NCBI GenBank assembly: GCA_035310985.1
Contig: DATGDH010000072.1
Span: 111,781 to 175,780, forward strand
DNA length: 64,000 nt
Reading direction: 5' to 3'
Source of the DNA: DAHVFK01 sp035310985
Lineage (GTDB): Bacteria; Pseudomonadota; Gammaproteobacteria; Burkholderiales; SG8-39
Shown here: one piece after another, positions 19,274 to 27,753 of the stretch
Layout: each line of letters starts with the position of its first letter
How positions within the stretch are numbered: position 1 is the stretch's first letter
Program-made: the position numbers and the translations under genes
Notes under the pieces: model-generated
Told to the model about the DNA's origin: nothing
Databases searched by the model: none
What the model saw: the letters and a program-made list of their open reading frames with translations, nothing else

Positions 19274-19930
19274 ATGAAGAGGCTCGACCGCAACCAGATC
19301 GCCGCGCGCGTTGCGCGCGACATCCCCGAAGGCGCTTACGTCAACCTCGGCATCGGGCTGCCGACGCTGGTGGCCAACCACATTCCCAAGGGGCGCGAGG
19401 TGATCCTGCACAGCGAGAACGGCGTGCTCGGCATCGGGCCGCGCCCCGTGCCGGGCAAGGAAGACGAGGACCTGATCAACGCCGGCAAGGAGCCGGTCAC
19501 CCTGCTGCCGGGAGGCGCGTATTTCCACCACGCCGATTCGTTCGCGATGATCCGCGGCGGGCATATCGACTTCTGCGTGCTCGGCGCGTTCCAGGTCTCG
19601 GCCGCGGGCGATCTTGCCAACTGGCACACGGGCGAGCCCGACGCCATCCCTGCGGTGGGCGGCGCGATGGATCTCGCGGTGGGGGCCAAGAAGGTGCTCG
19701 TCATGATGGAGCACGTCACGAAGGGCGGCGCCAGCAAGATCGTCGAGCGCTGCACTTATCCGCTTACCGGCGTCGCCTGCGTGCACCGGATTTACACGGA
19801 CCTCGCGGTGATCGACGTGGCACCCGACGGATTGCGCGTCGTCGAGATAGTCGAAGGCCTGTCCTTCGAGGATTTACAGCGCCAGACCGCCGCACCGCTC
19901 AAGCTCGCGGCGGCGGCCAAGGCCGCCTAG
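19274..19930 (+). CDS. 3-oxoacid CoA-transferase, subunit B
   Basis: Beta subunit (218 residues) carrying the catalytic glutamate in HSENGVLGIGP, the residue that forms the CoA thioester intermediate in class I CoA-transferases. Also visible are VNLGIGLPTLVANHIP, LPGGAYFHHADSFAMIRGGH and MDLAVGAKKVLVMMEH. It forms an operon with subunit A. The gene ends 7 bases before the convergent dehydrogenase. Confidence 0.92.
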   Translation: MKRLDRNQIAARVARDIPEGAYVNLGIGLPTLVANHIPKGREVILHSENGVLGIGPRPVPGKEDEDLINAGKEPVTLLPGGAYFHHADSFAMIRGGHIDFCVLGAFQVSAAGDLANWHTGEPDAIPAVGGAMDLAVGAKKVLVMMEHVTKGGASKIVERCTYPLTGVACVHRIYTDLAVIDVAPDGLRVVEIVEGLSFEDLQRQTAAPLKLAAAAKAA

Positions 19931-19937
19931 CTCCCGG

Positions 19938-20852
19938 TCACGACAACCCGTCGCCGACCGGCACGTTCTCCGGCTGCAGCTCGAGTCCCGAGCTCTGCGC
20001 TTGCTGCACGATGAGCGTGGCGAAATCCTGCTCGGTCATGCCGCGGCCGATCATCGCCTGCAACAAGTCGCGCGTCGCGGAGGCGAGCGGCATCGGCACC
20101 TCGAAGTGCCGCCCGGCGTCGAGCCCGAGGTCCAGGTCCTTGCGCAGCAGCTTCGGGGTGAACGTCACCTTGAAGTCCAGGTTCACGAGCGCCGGGGTCT
20201 TGTAGCGCGAGAAGGTCGAGCCCATCACGCTCTGGTTGATGAACTCGAGGAAGGCGTGGCGCGGTACACCGGCCTTCTGTGCGAGCACCGTGATCTCGGC
20301 GAGCGACTGGATGACCACTCCGAGAAACACGTTGTGGCAGATCTTGACGATGCGTGCGAGCTCGCCTTCGCCTACGTAGCTCGCCGCGGGCCCGATCATC
20401 TCCAGGAATGGCAGCGCGCGCTCGAACTCGGCCCTCGGCCCGGAGCAGACGAACGTCAGCTTGCCCGCCTTGATCACCTTGGCGTTGCCGCTCACCGGCG
20501 CCGCGAGATAACCGATGCCGCGCGCGGCGAGCAGTGCGCGCAGCGCGGCCGAGCTCTCGAGCGAGATGGACGAGCATTCGATCAGCGTGCGCGGCGCCTT
20601 GCCGCCCGCGGAAAGCAGTCCGCGCTCGCCCGCGATCACCTCCATTACGTCGTCCGAGGTCGCGACCATGCAAAAGACGAGGTCGCAGCCAGCGAGCTCG
20701 GGCAGCGCATGGGTGACCTTTGCGCCGTACTTCGCGAGCGGCTCGGCCTTGGCGCGTGTGCGGTTCCAGACCATTAAGTCCGCGCCCGCCTTGACGAGGC
20801 GCGCGGCCATTTCGTAGCCCATGCGTCCGGTGCCGATCCAGCCGATCTTCAT
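19938..20852 (-). CDS. NAD(P)-dependent beta-hydroxyacid dehydrogenase (3-hydroxyisobutyrate dehydrogenase family)
   Basis: Member of the GarR/MmsB/GlxR family, which oxidises or reduces 3-hydroxyacids and tartronate semialdehyde. The start MKIGWIGTGRMGYEMAARL (20852) gives 304 residues. Seen are the Rossmann loop GTGRMG, the substrate loop APVSGNAKVIKAGKLTFV and the catalytic-lysine region RIVKICHNVFLGV. It lies 1 base after the M24-family gene, so the two are probably cotranscribed. The substrate is unknown. Confidence 0.88.
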   Translation of the reverse strand: MKIGWIGTGRMGYEMAARLVKAGADLMVWNRTRAKAEPLAKYGAKVTHALPELAGCDLVFCMVATSDDVMEVIAGERGLLSAGGKAPRTLIECSSISLESSAALRALLAARGIGYLAAPVSGNAKVIKAGKLTFVCSGPRAEFERALPFLEMIGPAASYVGEGELARIVKICHNVFLGVVIQSLAEITVLAQKAGVPRHAFLEFINQSVMGSTFSRYKTPALVNLDFKVTFTPKLLRKDLDLGLDAGRHFEVPMPLASATRDLLQAMIGRGMTEQDFATLIVQQAQSSGLELQPENVPVGDGLS

Positions 20853-20853
20853 G

Positions 20854-22164
20854 TCAGTAACGGTTGGCAATCGGCAGCTCCTCGGCGGGATAGAGCGAGA
20901 TGATCTGCGCGCCCTTGGGCGTCAGGATCACCTCCTCCTCGATGCGTGCAGCCGACACGCCATCGTTCGCAGGGCAGTAGGTCTCGACCGCGAACACCAT
21001 GCCGGCCTTCAGTTCGATCGGCTCGCGGAAAGAATTTAGCCGCGAGATTAGCGGCCGCTCGTGGAGTCCGAGCCCGAGGCCGTGGCAGAAATTGAGCCCG
21101 AACGCGTCCATCTCCGTCGCGAAGCCGGCGTCCTGCGCCTTGGGCAGCTTGGCGGCCACTTTGTCGGTGGTCATCCCCGGCTTTAGCAGGTCGATCACGC
21201 GATCCATCCATTCGCGCGCCTTCATGTAGGCGGTGCGCTGCGCCGGCGTCGCTCGCCCGACATTGAAGGTGCGGTAGTAGCAGGTACGGTAGCCCATGAA
21301 CGACTGGATGATGTCGAAGAACGCCTGGTCTCCTGGCCGAATCAGGCGGTCAGTGAAATTGTGCGGATGCGGCGAGCAGCGCTCGCCCGAGATCGAGTTG
21401 ATCCCCTCCACGCAATCCGATCCCATCTCGTACAGGCGCTTAGTGGCGAGCGCCACGATCTGCGACTCCGTGACGCCCGGCTTGAGCGCCTCGGCGATGT
21501 CCTGGTAGACGCCGTCGACCATCGCGGCCGCCATGTTGAGCAGCGTCAGCTCGTCGATGTTCTTGACTTCGCGAGCCTCGAGCATCACCTGCTGGCCGTC
21601 GCGCACCTCGATGCCGAGCTTCTGCAGTTCGAACAGCATCGGCGGCTCGACCACATCGACGCCGAGCGGCATGTCGCCCACCCCCTCGGCGTCCAGGATC
21701 GACTTTATCTCGCGCGCGGCTTCGCGAAACAGGGTCACGTCACCACCGGTCGCGCCGCGCAGGCCGAGCAGCCCGGCGCGGCAGTGGTCGTGGTGCAGCC
21801 AGGGCGCATGCAGCTTGTGATGGCGCGCGGCCGAGCCGAAGTCCCAGATGTAGGGATCGCCGTTTCCCGTGAGCAGCGAATAGCGAGTGAGCTTGTCGCG
21901 CGCCCACTCGCCGATCACGGTGCTGGTGGTGTAGCGGATATTGTGCTGGTCGAAGGACAGCAGTGCTCCGAGCCCGGAACGCGCGAGAGCGTCGCGCACG
22001 CGCGCCAGCCGGTAGTCGTGCAGGCGGCGAAAGTTGACGCGCTCCTCGAAGTCGACTTGCGTGTGCCCTGGGGCCTGCAGCGGGCGCTTCCAGTCGTGGT
22101 GCGGATCGACGTCGTCCGGCCGTATCTGCTTGGGTTCCGGGCGCTTCTTGGGCTTGCCGGCCAT
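20854..22164 (-). CDS. M24-family (creatinase/aminopeptidase-fold) protein with an altered metal ligand
   Basis: The start MAGKPKKRPEPKQIRPDDVD (22164), behind a GGAGAAGAG ribosome site, gives 436 residues. The N-terminal creatinase-like domain (LLSFDQHNIRYTTSTVIGEW) and C-terminal pita-bread domain (FCHGLGLGLHERP, FAVETY, ARIEEEVIL) are clear. Expected dinuclear metal ligands are D284, a second Asp, H361, E394 and E409/E410; at the second Asp position the sequence is GYRTCYYRTF, so Cys295 replaces it. The N-terminal domain resembles the arrangement in DddP-type DMSP lyases, but this is inference. It may be a peptidase, a lyase or a hydrolase of another C-N bond. Paired with the downstream dehydrogenase. 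Confidence 0.8.
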   Translation of the reverse strand: MAGKPKKRPEPKQIRPDDVDPHHDWKRPLQAPGHTQVDFEERVNFRRLHDYRLARVRDALARSGLGALLSFDQHNIRYTTSTVIGEWARDKLTRYSLLTGNGDPYIWDFGSAARHHKLHAPWLHHDHCRAGLLGLRGATGGDVTLFREAAREIKSILDAEGVGDMPLGVDVVEPPMLFELQKLGIEVRDGQQVMLEAREVKNIDELTLLNMAAAMVDGVYQDIAEALKPGVTESQIVALATKRLYEMGSDCVEGINSISGERCSPHPHNFTDRLIRPGDQAFFDIIQSFMGYRTCYYRTFNVGRATPAQRTAYMKAREWMDRVIDLLKPGMTTDKVAAKLPKAQDAGFATEMDAFGLNFCHGLGLGLHERPLISRLNSFREPIELKAGMVFAVETYCPANDGVSAARIEEEVILTPKGAQIISLYPAEELPIANRY

Positions 22165-22242
22165 GCTCTTCTCCCCGATGGAATGGTTTTCGCAACGATA
22201 AACTGGCGCATGCTGCGGAAGCAAGCCGCCGCTCGGCTGAAA

Positions 22243-22248
22243 TAGAAT
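22243..22248 (+). promoter_or_regulatory. Candidate -10 box of the dehydratase gene
   Basis: TAGAAT lies 26 bases before the ATG of the dehydratase in the divergent gap 22165-22274. No good -35 hexamer is visible. The same arrangement occurs before several other genes here. Confidence 0.45.
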
Positions 22249-22274
22249 CTCGTCTCCCCATCCGCGAGGCGGCC

Positions 22275-24008
22275 ATGCAAAAGACACGCAAGAAACCTTC
22301 CGAACTGCGCAGCCACCGGTGGTTCGGCGCGCAGGACCTGCGTGCCTTCGGGCACCGCTCGCGCGCCGCGCAGATGGGCTACGGGCACGGGGACTACGCC
22401 GGCAAGCCCGTGATCGCCATCGTCAACACTTGGTCGGACATCAACCACTGCCACACGCACTTCAGGCAGCGCGCCGAAGAAGTAAAGCGCGGCGTGTGGC
22501 AGGCCGGCGGCTTTCCGCTCGAAATGCCGGCGATGGCCCTCGCCGAGGTCATGCAGAAGCCGACCACGATGATGTACCGCAACTTCCTCGCCATGGAAAC
22601 CGAGGAGCTGCTGCGCTCCTACCCCGTCGACGGCTGCGTGCTGATGGGGGGCTGCGACAAGACGACGCCTGCTCTGATCATGGGCGCCACGAGCATGAAC
22701 ATTCCTGCGATCTACCTGCCAGCGGGGCCGATGCTAAAAGGCCACTGGCGCGGGCGCACGCTCGGTTCGGGCTCGGACACCTGGAAGTACTGGGACGAAT
22801 TGCGTGCGGAGCGAATCACGCCGGGCGACTGGCAGGAGATCGAGGACGGCATCGCGCGCTCGGCGGGCACCTGCATGACCATGGGCACCGCCGCGACCAT
22901 GATGTCGCTCGCCGAAAGTCTCGGCTTGTGCTTGCCCGGCGCCTCGTCGATTCCGGCGGTGGACTCGAACCACGCGCGCATGGCGACGCTCACCGGGCGC
23001 CGCATCGTCGAAATGGTGTGGCAGGACTTGAAGCCGCGCGACATCCTTGATGCGCGCGCCTTCGACAACGCGATCGTCACGCTCATGGGGCTCGGCGGCT
23101 CGACCAACGCCATCGTGCATCTGGTGGCGATGGCCGGACGCGCCGGCATCTGGCTGCCGCTCGAGCGCTTCAACGACATCTCGGCCAGGACCCCGGTGCT
23201 CGCCAACATCCGCCCTTCGGGCAGGGATTTCCTGATGGAAGACTTCTACTACGCGGGCGGACTGCGCGCGCTGCTCGCGGAGTTGCGCGACCTGCTGCAG
23301 CTCGAGTGCCCGACCGTGAACGGCCAGACGCTGGGCGCCAACCTCGCCGGCGCGCAGATCCACCACGAAGAGGTGATTCGCCGGCGCGCCAATCCCGTCA
23401 AAGGCTCAGGCGGCATCGTCGTGTTGAAGGGCAGCCTCGCCCCGGACGGCGCGGTCATCAAGGCGAGCGCCGCGTCGCCCGAGCTGCTCAGGCACACCGG
23501 GCGCGCGGTGGTGTTCGAGGACTACAACGACATGGCCGCGCGCATCGACCGCGACGACCTCGAGGTGGACGCCTTGTCCGTGCTGGTGCTCAAGAACGGC
23601 GGGCCGCTCGGGGGCCCGGGGATGCCCGAATGGGGCATGCTGCCGGTGCCGAAGAAGTTGCTCAAGCAGGGCGTCAAGGACATGCTGCGGGTGTCGGATG
23701 CGCGCATGAGCGGCACCAGCTACGGTACCTGCGTGCTGCACGTGGCGCCGGAGTCGTTCGTCGGCGGCCCGCTGGCGCTCGTCAGGAACGGCGACCCGAT
23801 CGAGCTGGACGTCGAGCGGCGCTCGCTCGAGCTCAAGGTGCCGGAAACGGAGCTGCAAAGGCGCCGGGCGGACTGGAAGCAGCCGCCCCGCAAGTTCGAG
23901 CGCGGCTACGGCGCGGTGTTCTCGCGGCACATCTCGCAGGCCGATCGCGGATGCGACTTCGACTTCCTGGAAGGCACCGCGGCGACCCCGGATCCCGAGA
24001 TCCACTGA
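22275..24008 (+). CDS. IlvD/Edd-family sugar-acid dehydratase (L-arabinonate dehydratase-like)
   Basis: Dehydratase of 577 residues that removes water from a 2,3-dihydroxy (sugar) acid to give a 2-keto-3-deoxy acid. Cys59 (INHCHTHF), Cys127 (GGCDKTTP) and Cys200 (GTCMTMGTA) match the [2Fe-2S] ligands reported for Rhizobium L-arabinonate dehydratase, and SDARMSGTSYGT (Ser479) matches its catalytic serine. The insertion DTWKYWDELRAE is typical of this sugar-acid branch and not of true IlvD. The downstream HpcH aldolase and 2-hydroxyacid dehydrogenase fit a dehydrate-cleave-reduce route for a sugar acid. GAGG lies 6 bases before the ATG. Confidence 0.85.
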   Translation: MQKTRKKPSELRSHRWFGAQDLRAFGHRSRAAQMGYGHGDYAGKPVIAIVNTWSDINHCHTHFRQRAEEVKRGVWQAGGFPLEMPAMALAEVMQKPTTMMYRNFLAMETEELLRSYPVDGCVLMGGCDKTTPALIMGATSMNIPAIYLPAGPMLKGHWRGRTLGSGSDTWKYWDELRAERITPGDWQEIEDGIARSAGTCMTMGTAATMMSLAESLGLCLPGASSIPAVDSNHARMATLTGRRIVEMVWQDLKPRDILDARAFDNAIVTLMGLGGSTNAIVHLVAMAGRAGIWLPLERFNDISARTPVLANIRPSGRDFLMEDFYYAGGLRALLAELRDLLQLECPTVNGQTLGANLAGAQIHHEEVIRRRANPVKGSGGIVVLKGSLAPDGAVIKASAASPELLRHTGRAVVFEDYNDMAARIDRDDLEVDALSVLVLKNGGPLGGPGMPEWGMLPVPKKLLKQGVKDMLRVSDARMSGTSYGTCVLHVAPESFVGGPLALVRNGDPIELDVERRSLELKVPETELQRRRADWKQPPRKFERGYGAVFSRHISQADRGCDFDFLEGTAATPDPEIH

Positions 24009-24059
24009 GCGACGACGCCGCGGATCGCGGATAATCGCGTCTCGCAAACGGGGAGCCCC

Positions 24060-24824
24060 ATGGACCATCCGCACAACGCCTTCAAGCGCGCGCTCAAAGC
24101 TGGCAAGTCGCAGATCGGACTTTGGTCGAGCCTGTCGTCGCACTACAGCGTCGAGGTGATCGCCGGCGCCGGATTCGATTGGATCCTGCTCGACTGCGAG
24201 CACTCGCCGAACGATCTCGAGAGCCTGCTCACGCAGCTGCAGGCGGCCGCCGCCTATCCGACGACGCCGATCGTGCGCGTGCCGTGGAACGACGTGGTGA
24301 CCATCAAGCGCGTGCTCGACATCGGCGCCCAGTCACTGCTCGTCCCGTACGTCTGCAGCCCCGAGGAAGCGAAGGCTGCGGTCGCGGCGACGCGCTATCC
24401 GCCAGCCGGCGTGCGCGGCGTGGCCGGCACCACGCGCGCCTCACGCTTCGGACGGGTCAAGGACTACGCGCGGCGCGCGCAGGAAGAGCTCTGCGTGCTG
24501 GTGCAGGTGGAGACCAAGCCTGCCCTGGACAAGCTCGAGGCGATCTGCGCGGTCGACGGCGTCGACGGCGTATTCATTGGCCCCGCCGACCTGCACGCCT
24601 CGATGGGGTTTCCGGGCGAAACCGCCAATCCCGCGGTCATGCCGCTCATCGAGGAGGCCATGCGCCGCATCCGCAAGGCGGGCAAGGCACCCGGCTACCT
24701 CTCGCCGGTCGAGGCGGACGCCAGGCGCATGCTCGGGGCGGGCTGCCTGTTCTGCGCGGTGGGTGCCGACGTCGGAATCCTGGCGCGCGGCGCGGATGCG
24801 CTGGCGGCGAAATTCAAGACCTGA
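24060..24824 (+). CDS. HpcH/HpaI-family 2-keto-acid aldolase
   Basis: Class II (metal-dependent) aldolase, 254 residues, related to 4-hydroxy-2-oxoheptanedioate and 2-keto-3-deoxy-sugar-acid aldolases that split off pyruvate. Visible are LLDCEHSPND (residues 43-52, catalytic His48), Arg73 in VRVPWND, the metal ligand Glu151 in VQVETKPAL and Asp177 in FIGPADLHASMG. It follows the dehydratase whose product could be its substrate. A GATAAT box 24 bases upstream suggests it may also have its own promoter. Confidence 0.88.
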   Translation: MDHPHNAFKRALKAGKSQIGLWSSLSSHYSVEVIAGAGFDWILLDCEHSPNDLESLLTQLQAAAAYPTTPIVRVPWNDVVTIKRVLDIGAQSLLVPYVCSPEEAKAAVAATRYPPAGVRGVAGTTRASRFGRVKDYARRAQEELCVLVQVETKPALDKLEAICAVDGVDGVFIGPADLHASMGFPGETANPAVMPLIEEAMRRIRKAGKAPGYLSPVEADARRMLGAGCLFCAVGADVGILARGADALAAKFKT

Positions 24825-24836
24825 AGAAAGAGCGCA

Positions 24837-25775
24837 ATGAAGCCGGAAATCGTCCTCACCACGCGGATATTCCCGCCCACGCAGGCGATCCTCGAGAAGG
24901 AGTTCACCTGTCACAAGCTGCACGAGGCCTCCGATCGCGAGGCGCTGCTCAAGGAGGTCGCGCCGCGGGTGCGCGCAGTGGCGACCTTCGGCGCCGCAGG
25001 CGCCAATGCCACGCTGATGGACGCGCTGCCCAAGCTCGAGTTGATCTCGAATTTCGGCGTGGGCGTGGACGCGATCGACCTGGAGGCCGCGAAGAAGCGA
25101 AGCATCATCGTCACCAACACGCCGGACGTGCTGAACGATTGCGTCGCCGACACGGCACTGGCGCTCACGCTAAACGTGATGCGCAAGTTCCCGCAGGCGG
25201 AAGCGTACCTCCGCTCGGGCTACTGGGGTACGCGCGGCGATTACCCCCTCGCGACCTCGCTCGGCGGCAAGACCATGGGCGTGCTCGGCCTCGGCCGCAT
25301 CGGCGAGGCGATCGCCAAGCGAGCGCTCGCCTTCGGCATGAAGATCCGCTACCACAACCGCCAGCGGAAAGACGTGCCCCACGCCTACGACGCCGACGCG
25401 GTGGCGCTGGCGAAGAACTCCGATGTACTGATGATCGCCACCCCCGGCGGCGCGGGCACCAAGGCGATGGTTGGCGCAAAGGTGCTCGATGCGCTCGGCC
25501 CGCGCGGCTACGTCGTCAACATCGCGCGCGGCTCGGTGGTCGATGAACCGGCGCTGCTCGAATATCTGCAGCAGGGAAAGATCGCCGGTGCCGCGCTGGA
25601 CGTATTCGCCAACGAGCCGAGGATCTCGTCCGCCTTCTTCGCCCTCGACAACGCGGTGATCTTCCCGCACGTCGGCAGCGCGACCAACGAGACGCGCACA
25701 GCGATGGGCAACCTGCAGATCGAGAATCTGCGCCTGCACTTCGCCGGCAAGCCGGTGCTTACGCGCGTGGCGTAG
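24837..25775 (+). CDS. D-2-hydroxyacid dehydrogenase (hydroxypyruvate/glyoxylate reductase-like)
   Basis: NAD(P)-dependent 2-hydroxyacid dehydrogenase of 312 residues. The coenzyme loop is GLGRIG (151-156); catalytic residues are Arg231 (VNIARGSVVDE), Glu260 (DVFANEPR) and His278 (IFPHVGSAT). SNFGVGVDAIDL is typical of the hydroxypyruvate/glyoxylate reductase branch. It begins 12 bases after the aldolase, so it probably reduces an aldehyde or keto acid released by that enzyme. Confidence 0.88.
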   Translation: MKPEIVLTTRIFPPTQAILEKEFTCHKLHEASDREALLKEVAPRVRAVATFGAAGANATLMDALPKLELISNFGVGVDAIDLEAAKKRSIIVTNTPDVLNDCVADTALALTLNVMRKFPQAEAYLRSGYWGTRGDYPLATSLGGKTMGVLGLGRIGEAIAKRALAFGMKIRYHNRQRKDVPHAYDADAVALAKNSDVLMIATPGGAGTKAMVGAKVLDALGPRGYVVNIARGSVVDEPALLEYLQQGKIAGAALDVFANEPRISSAFFALDNAVIFPHVGSATNETRTAMGNLQIENLRLHFAGKPVLTRVA

Positions 25776-25793
25776 CCGCCCTCGGAGGCGACG

Positions 25794-27176
25794 TTGCAGC
25801 AAGCCGATGCGCTGGTGCTGTTCGGGATCACCGGCGACCTTGCGTACAAGAAGATTTTCCCAGCGCTGCACGCCATGGTCCGCGCCGGCCGCCTCGCGGT
25901 GCCGGTGATCGGCGTGGCGCGCGAAGGCTGGAGCCTGGAGCGGCTCGTCGAGCGAGCGAGAGAGAGCATCGCCGCGCATGCCGGCGCGGCCGACGCCGCC
26001 GCCTGCGAGCAACTCGCGCGTCTAATGCGCTACGTGCCGGGCGACTATTCCGAGGCGGACACCTTCGGCCGCCTGCGCCGCACGCTCGGAGATGCGCGCC
26101 ACCCGGTGCATTACCTCGCCATCGCGCCGAGCCTGTTTCCGCAGGTGGTGAACGGTCTCGCGGCCGCAGGCTGCGCCGAAGGCGCGCGCGTCGTGCTGGA
26201 GAAGCCCTTTGGGCGCAGCCTCGAGTCCGCGCGCGCTCTCAGCCGCACGCTGCACGCCGCGTTCGCCGAGGAATCCATATTTCGCATCGACCATTACCTC
26301 GGCAAGGAAACGGTGCAGAACATCCTCTACTTCCGCTTCGGCAACGCGTTCCTCGAGCCGATCTGGAACCGCAACTACGTCGAGCGGGTCGAGGTGACGA
26401 TGGCAGAAGACTTCGGCGTCGCCGGACGGGGCAAGTTCTACGAGGAGGCGGGCGCGATACGGGACGTCGTGCAGAACCACCTGCTGCAGGTCGTCACCCT
26501 GCTCGCCATGGAGCCGCCGGTCGGTCCCGACATGGAAGCCTTCCGCGACGAGAAGGTGCGCGTGCTGAAGTCGATCCGTCCTCCCGAGCCCGCGCGGGTG
26601 GTGCGCGGCCAATACCGGGGATATCGCGCCGAGCCGGGCGTCGCGCAGGATTCGCAGGTCGAGACCTTCGCCGCGCTGCGCTTCGAGCTGGACTCGTGGC
26701 GCTGGCAAGGCGTGCCCTTCTACGTGCGCGCGGGCAAGTGCATGCCGGTGACGGCCACCGAGGTCATGGTGACGCTCAAACGCCCACCGCAGCGCAGGTT
26801 CTCGGGGCGGGAATTCGATCCGGGCGCGCCGAATCACTTCCGCTTCCGCATGGGACCGAACGTGGAGATCGCGCTCGGCGCGACGGTCCTCGCAGCCGGC
26901 GGCCGGGGCGCGACCGCAAACGTCGAGCTGTACGCGTGTCGCGATCCCAGGCTGCAGGCCGAGCCCTACGACTTGCTGCTAAGCGCGGCGATGAACGGCG
27001 ACCCCCTGCTGTTTGCGCGCCAGGACGAGGTCGAGGCGGCCTGGCGCATCGTCGACCCGCTGCTATGCGCTACGCCGGCTGCCGCCGAATACCCGCCCGG
27101 CAGCTGGGGCCCCGCGGCGGCCGACGCGCTCGTCGAGCCGCAAGGCAGCTGGCACGATCCCGTGGTGCAATCCTGA
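25794..27176 (+). CDS. zwf: Glucose-6-phosphate 1-dehydrogenase
   Basis: NADP-dependent first enzyme of the oxidative pentose phosphate and Entner-Doudoroff routes. The 460-residue protein has the coenzyme motif GITGDLA (11-17), EKPFG (136-140) and the active-site segment RIDHYLGKE (164-172, with catalytic His and Lys). The start is TTG, supported by GGAGG five bases upstream. No pgl, edd or eda gene is adjacent; it lies 18 bases after the 2-hydroxyacid dehydrogenase and may share its transcript. The length is slightly below the usual ~490. Confidence 0.93.
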   Translation: MQQADALVLFGITGDLAYKKIFPALHAMVRAGRLAVPVIGVAREGWSLERLVERARESIAAHAGAADAAACEQLARLMRYVPGDYSEADTFGRLRRTLGDARHPVHYLAIAPSLFPQVVNGLAAAGCAEGARVVLEKPFGRSLESARALSRTLHAAFAEESIFRIDHYLGKETVQNILYFRFGNAFLEPIWNRNYVERVEVTMAEDFGVAGRGKFYEEAGAIRDVVQNHLLQVVTLLAMEPPVGPDMEAFRDEKVRVLKSIRPPEPARVVRGQYRGYRAEPGVAQDSQVETFAALRFELDSWRWQGVPFYVRAGKCMPVTATEVMVTLKRPPQRRFSGREFDPGAPNHFRFRMGPNVEIALGATVLAAGGRGATANVELYACRDPRLQAEPYDLLLSAAMNGDPLLFARQDEVEAAWRIVDPLLCATPAAAEYPPGSWGPAAADALVEPQGSWHDPVVQS

Positions 27177-27217
27177 GCGCGGCGCGTTTAGCGTACGCGA
27201 GGCGCGTCGGCGGCCGC

Positions 27218-27433
27218 GTGACTATCACCTGGCTCGGCATCGTGCTGGGGATGGGCATATGGACGACGCACTCCCCCTACATCGTGCGGTTCATGTTCGT
27301 CCACGGGCCGGGACTGCTCCCGATCGACAAGGATGGGTCGACGCAGTGGGAGCACGCGGCGCTGTCGATCGCCACTGCCACCCTGGGCGCGATCTGCCTC
27401 GCTGCGACAAAGGCAGCCACTTTGGGCGGCTAG
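27218..27433 (+). CDS. Small predicted membrane protein, 71 residues
   Basis: Unrecognised. From a GTG at 27218 the frame gives VTITWLGIVLGMGIWTTHSP, then a short polar loop (GPGLLPIDKDGSTQWEH) and a second hydrophobic stretch (AALSIATATLGAICLAATKA), that is two likely membrane helices. It sits 41 bases after zwf. Its TAG stop shares the CTAG palindrome with the stop of the convergent small membrane-protein gene. No strong ribosome site is visible, so it may not be translated. Confidence 0.4.
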   Translation: MTITWLGIVLGMGIWTTHSPYIVRFMFVHGPGLLPIDKDGSTQWEHAALSIATATLGAICLAATKAATLGG

Positions 27434-27672
27434 TCGTCGTCGAGGCGACGCGTTTCGCGCTCGACCCGGTACTCGCCCTCGATCACGACGTTCCCCTCCT
27501 CACGCGCGGCGCGGCGCAGCGCCCGCGTGCGCCACCACAGCCACGCCCAGACGACGAGCGCCACGCTGGCGGCGACCGCGAGTATCACGGAAGTGAAGAT
27601 GAACGCAGCGATGAATAGCGCAACGCCGAGTACGGCGCCGAGCATCCGCTGCAGGAGGTTTTGCGCGTTCAT
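27430..27672 (-). CDS. Small membrane protein, 80 residues, function unknown
   Basis: Start taken at MNAQNLLQRMLGAVLG (27672); an upstream in-frame start would add seven residues. Two adjacent hydrophobic stretches (residues ~10-45) are followed by a basic region (RTRALRRAAREEG) and an acidic tail containing VIEGEYRVE. The hydrophobic-basic-acidic layout suggests a short inner-membrane protein with a cytoplasmic tail. Function unknown. It is divergent from the FAH-family gene and overlaps the convergent small ORF by four bases at CTAG. Confidence 0.7.
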   Translation of the reverse strand: MNAQNLLQRMLGAVLGVALFIAAFIFTSVILAVAASVALVVWAWLWWRTRALRRAAREEGNVVIEGEYRVERETRRLDDD

Positions 27673-27723
27673 GGTGTGGCGGCAATCTCTCACGGGCGGC
27701 TCATCACGGCAAGTCGCGCCCTG

Positions 27724-27729
27724 TACAAT
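27724..27729 (+). promoter_or_regulatory. Candidate -10 box of the FAH/CoA-transferase operon
   Basis: TACAAT (5 of 6 consensus bases) ends 24 bases before the GTG start at 27754. The best -35 candidate (TCATCA at 27701) is weak. Confidence 0.45.
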
Positions 27730-27753
27730 CGGCTGACGCGACCGGACAAGATC

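Noticed and set aside
22275..24008. ilvD (branched-chain amino acid dehydratase)
   Set aside because: The cysteine spacing, the DTWKYWDELRAE insertion and the catabolic neighbours fit the sugar-acid dehydratase branch better.
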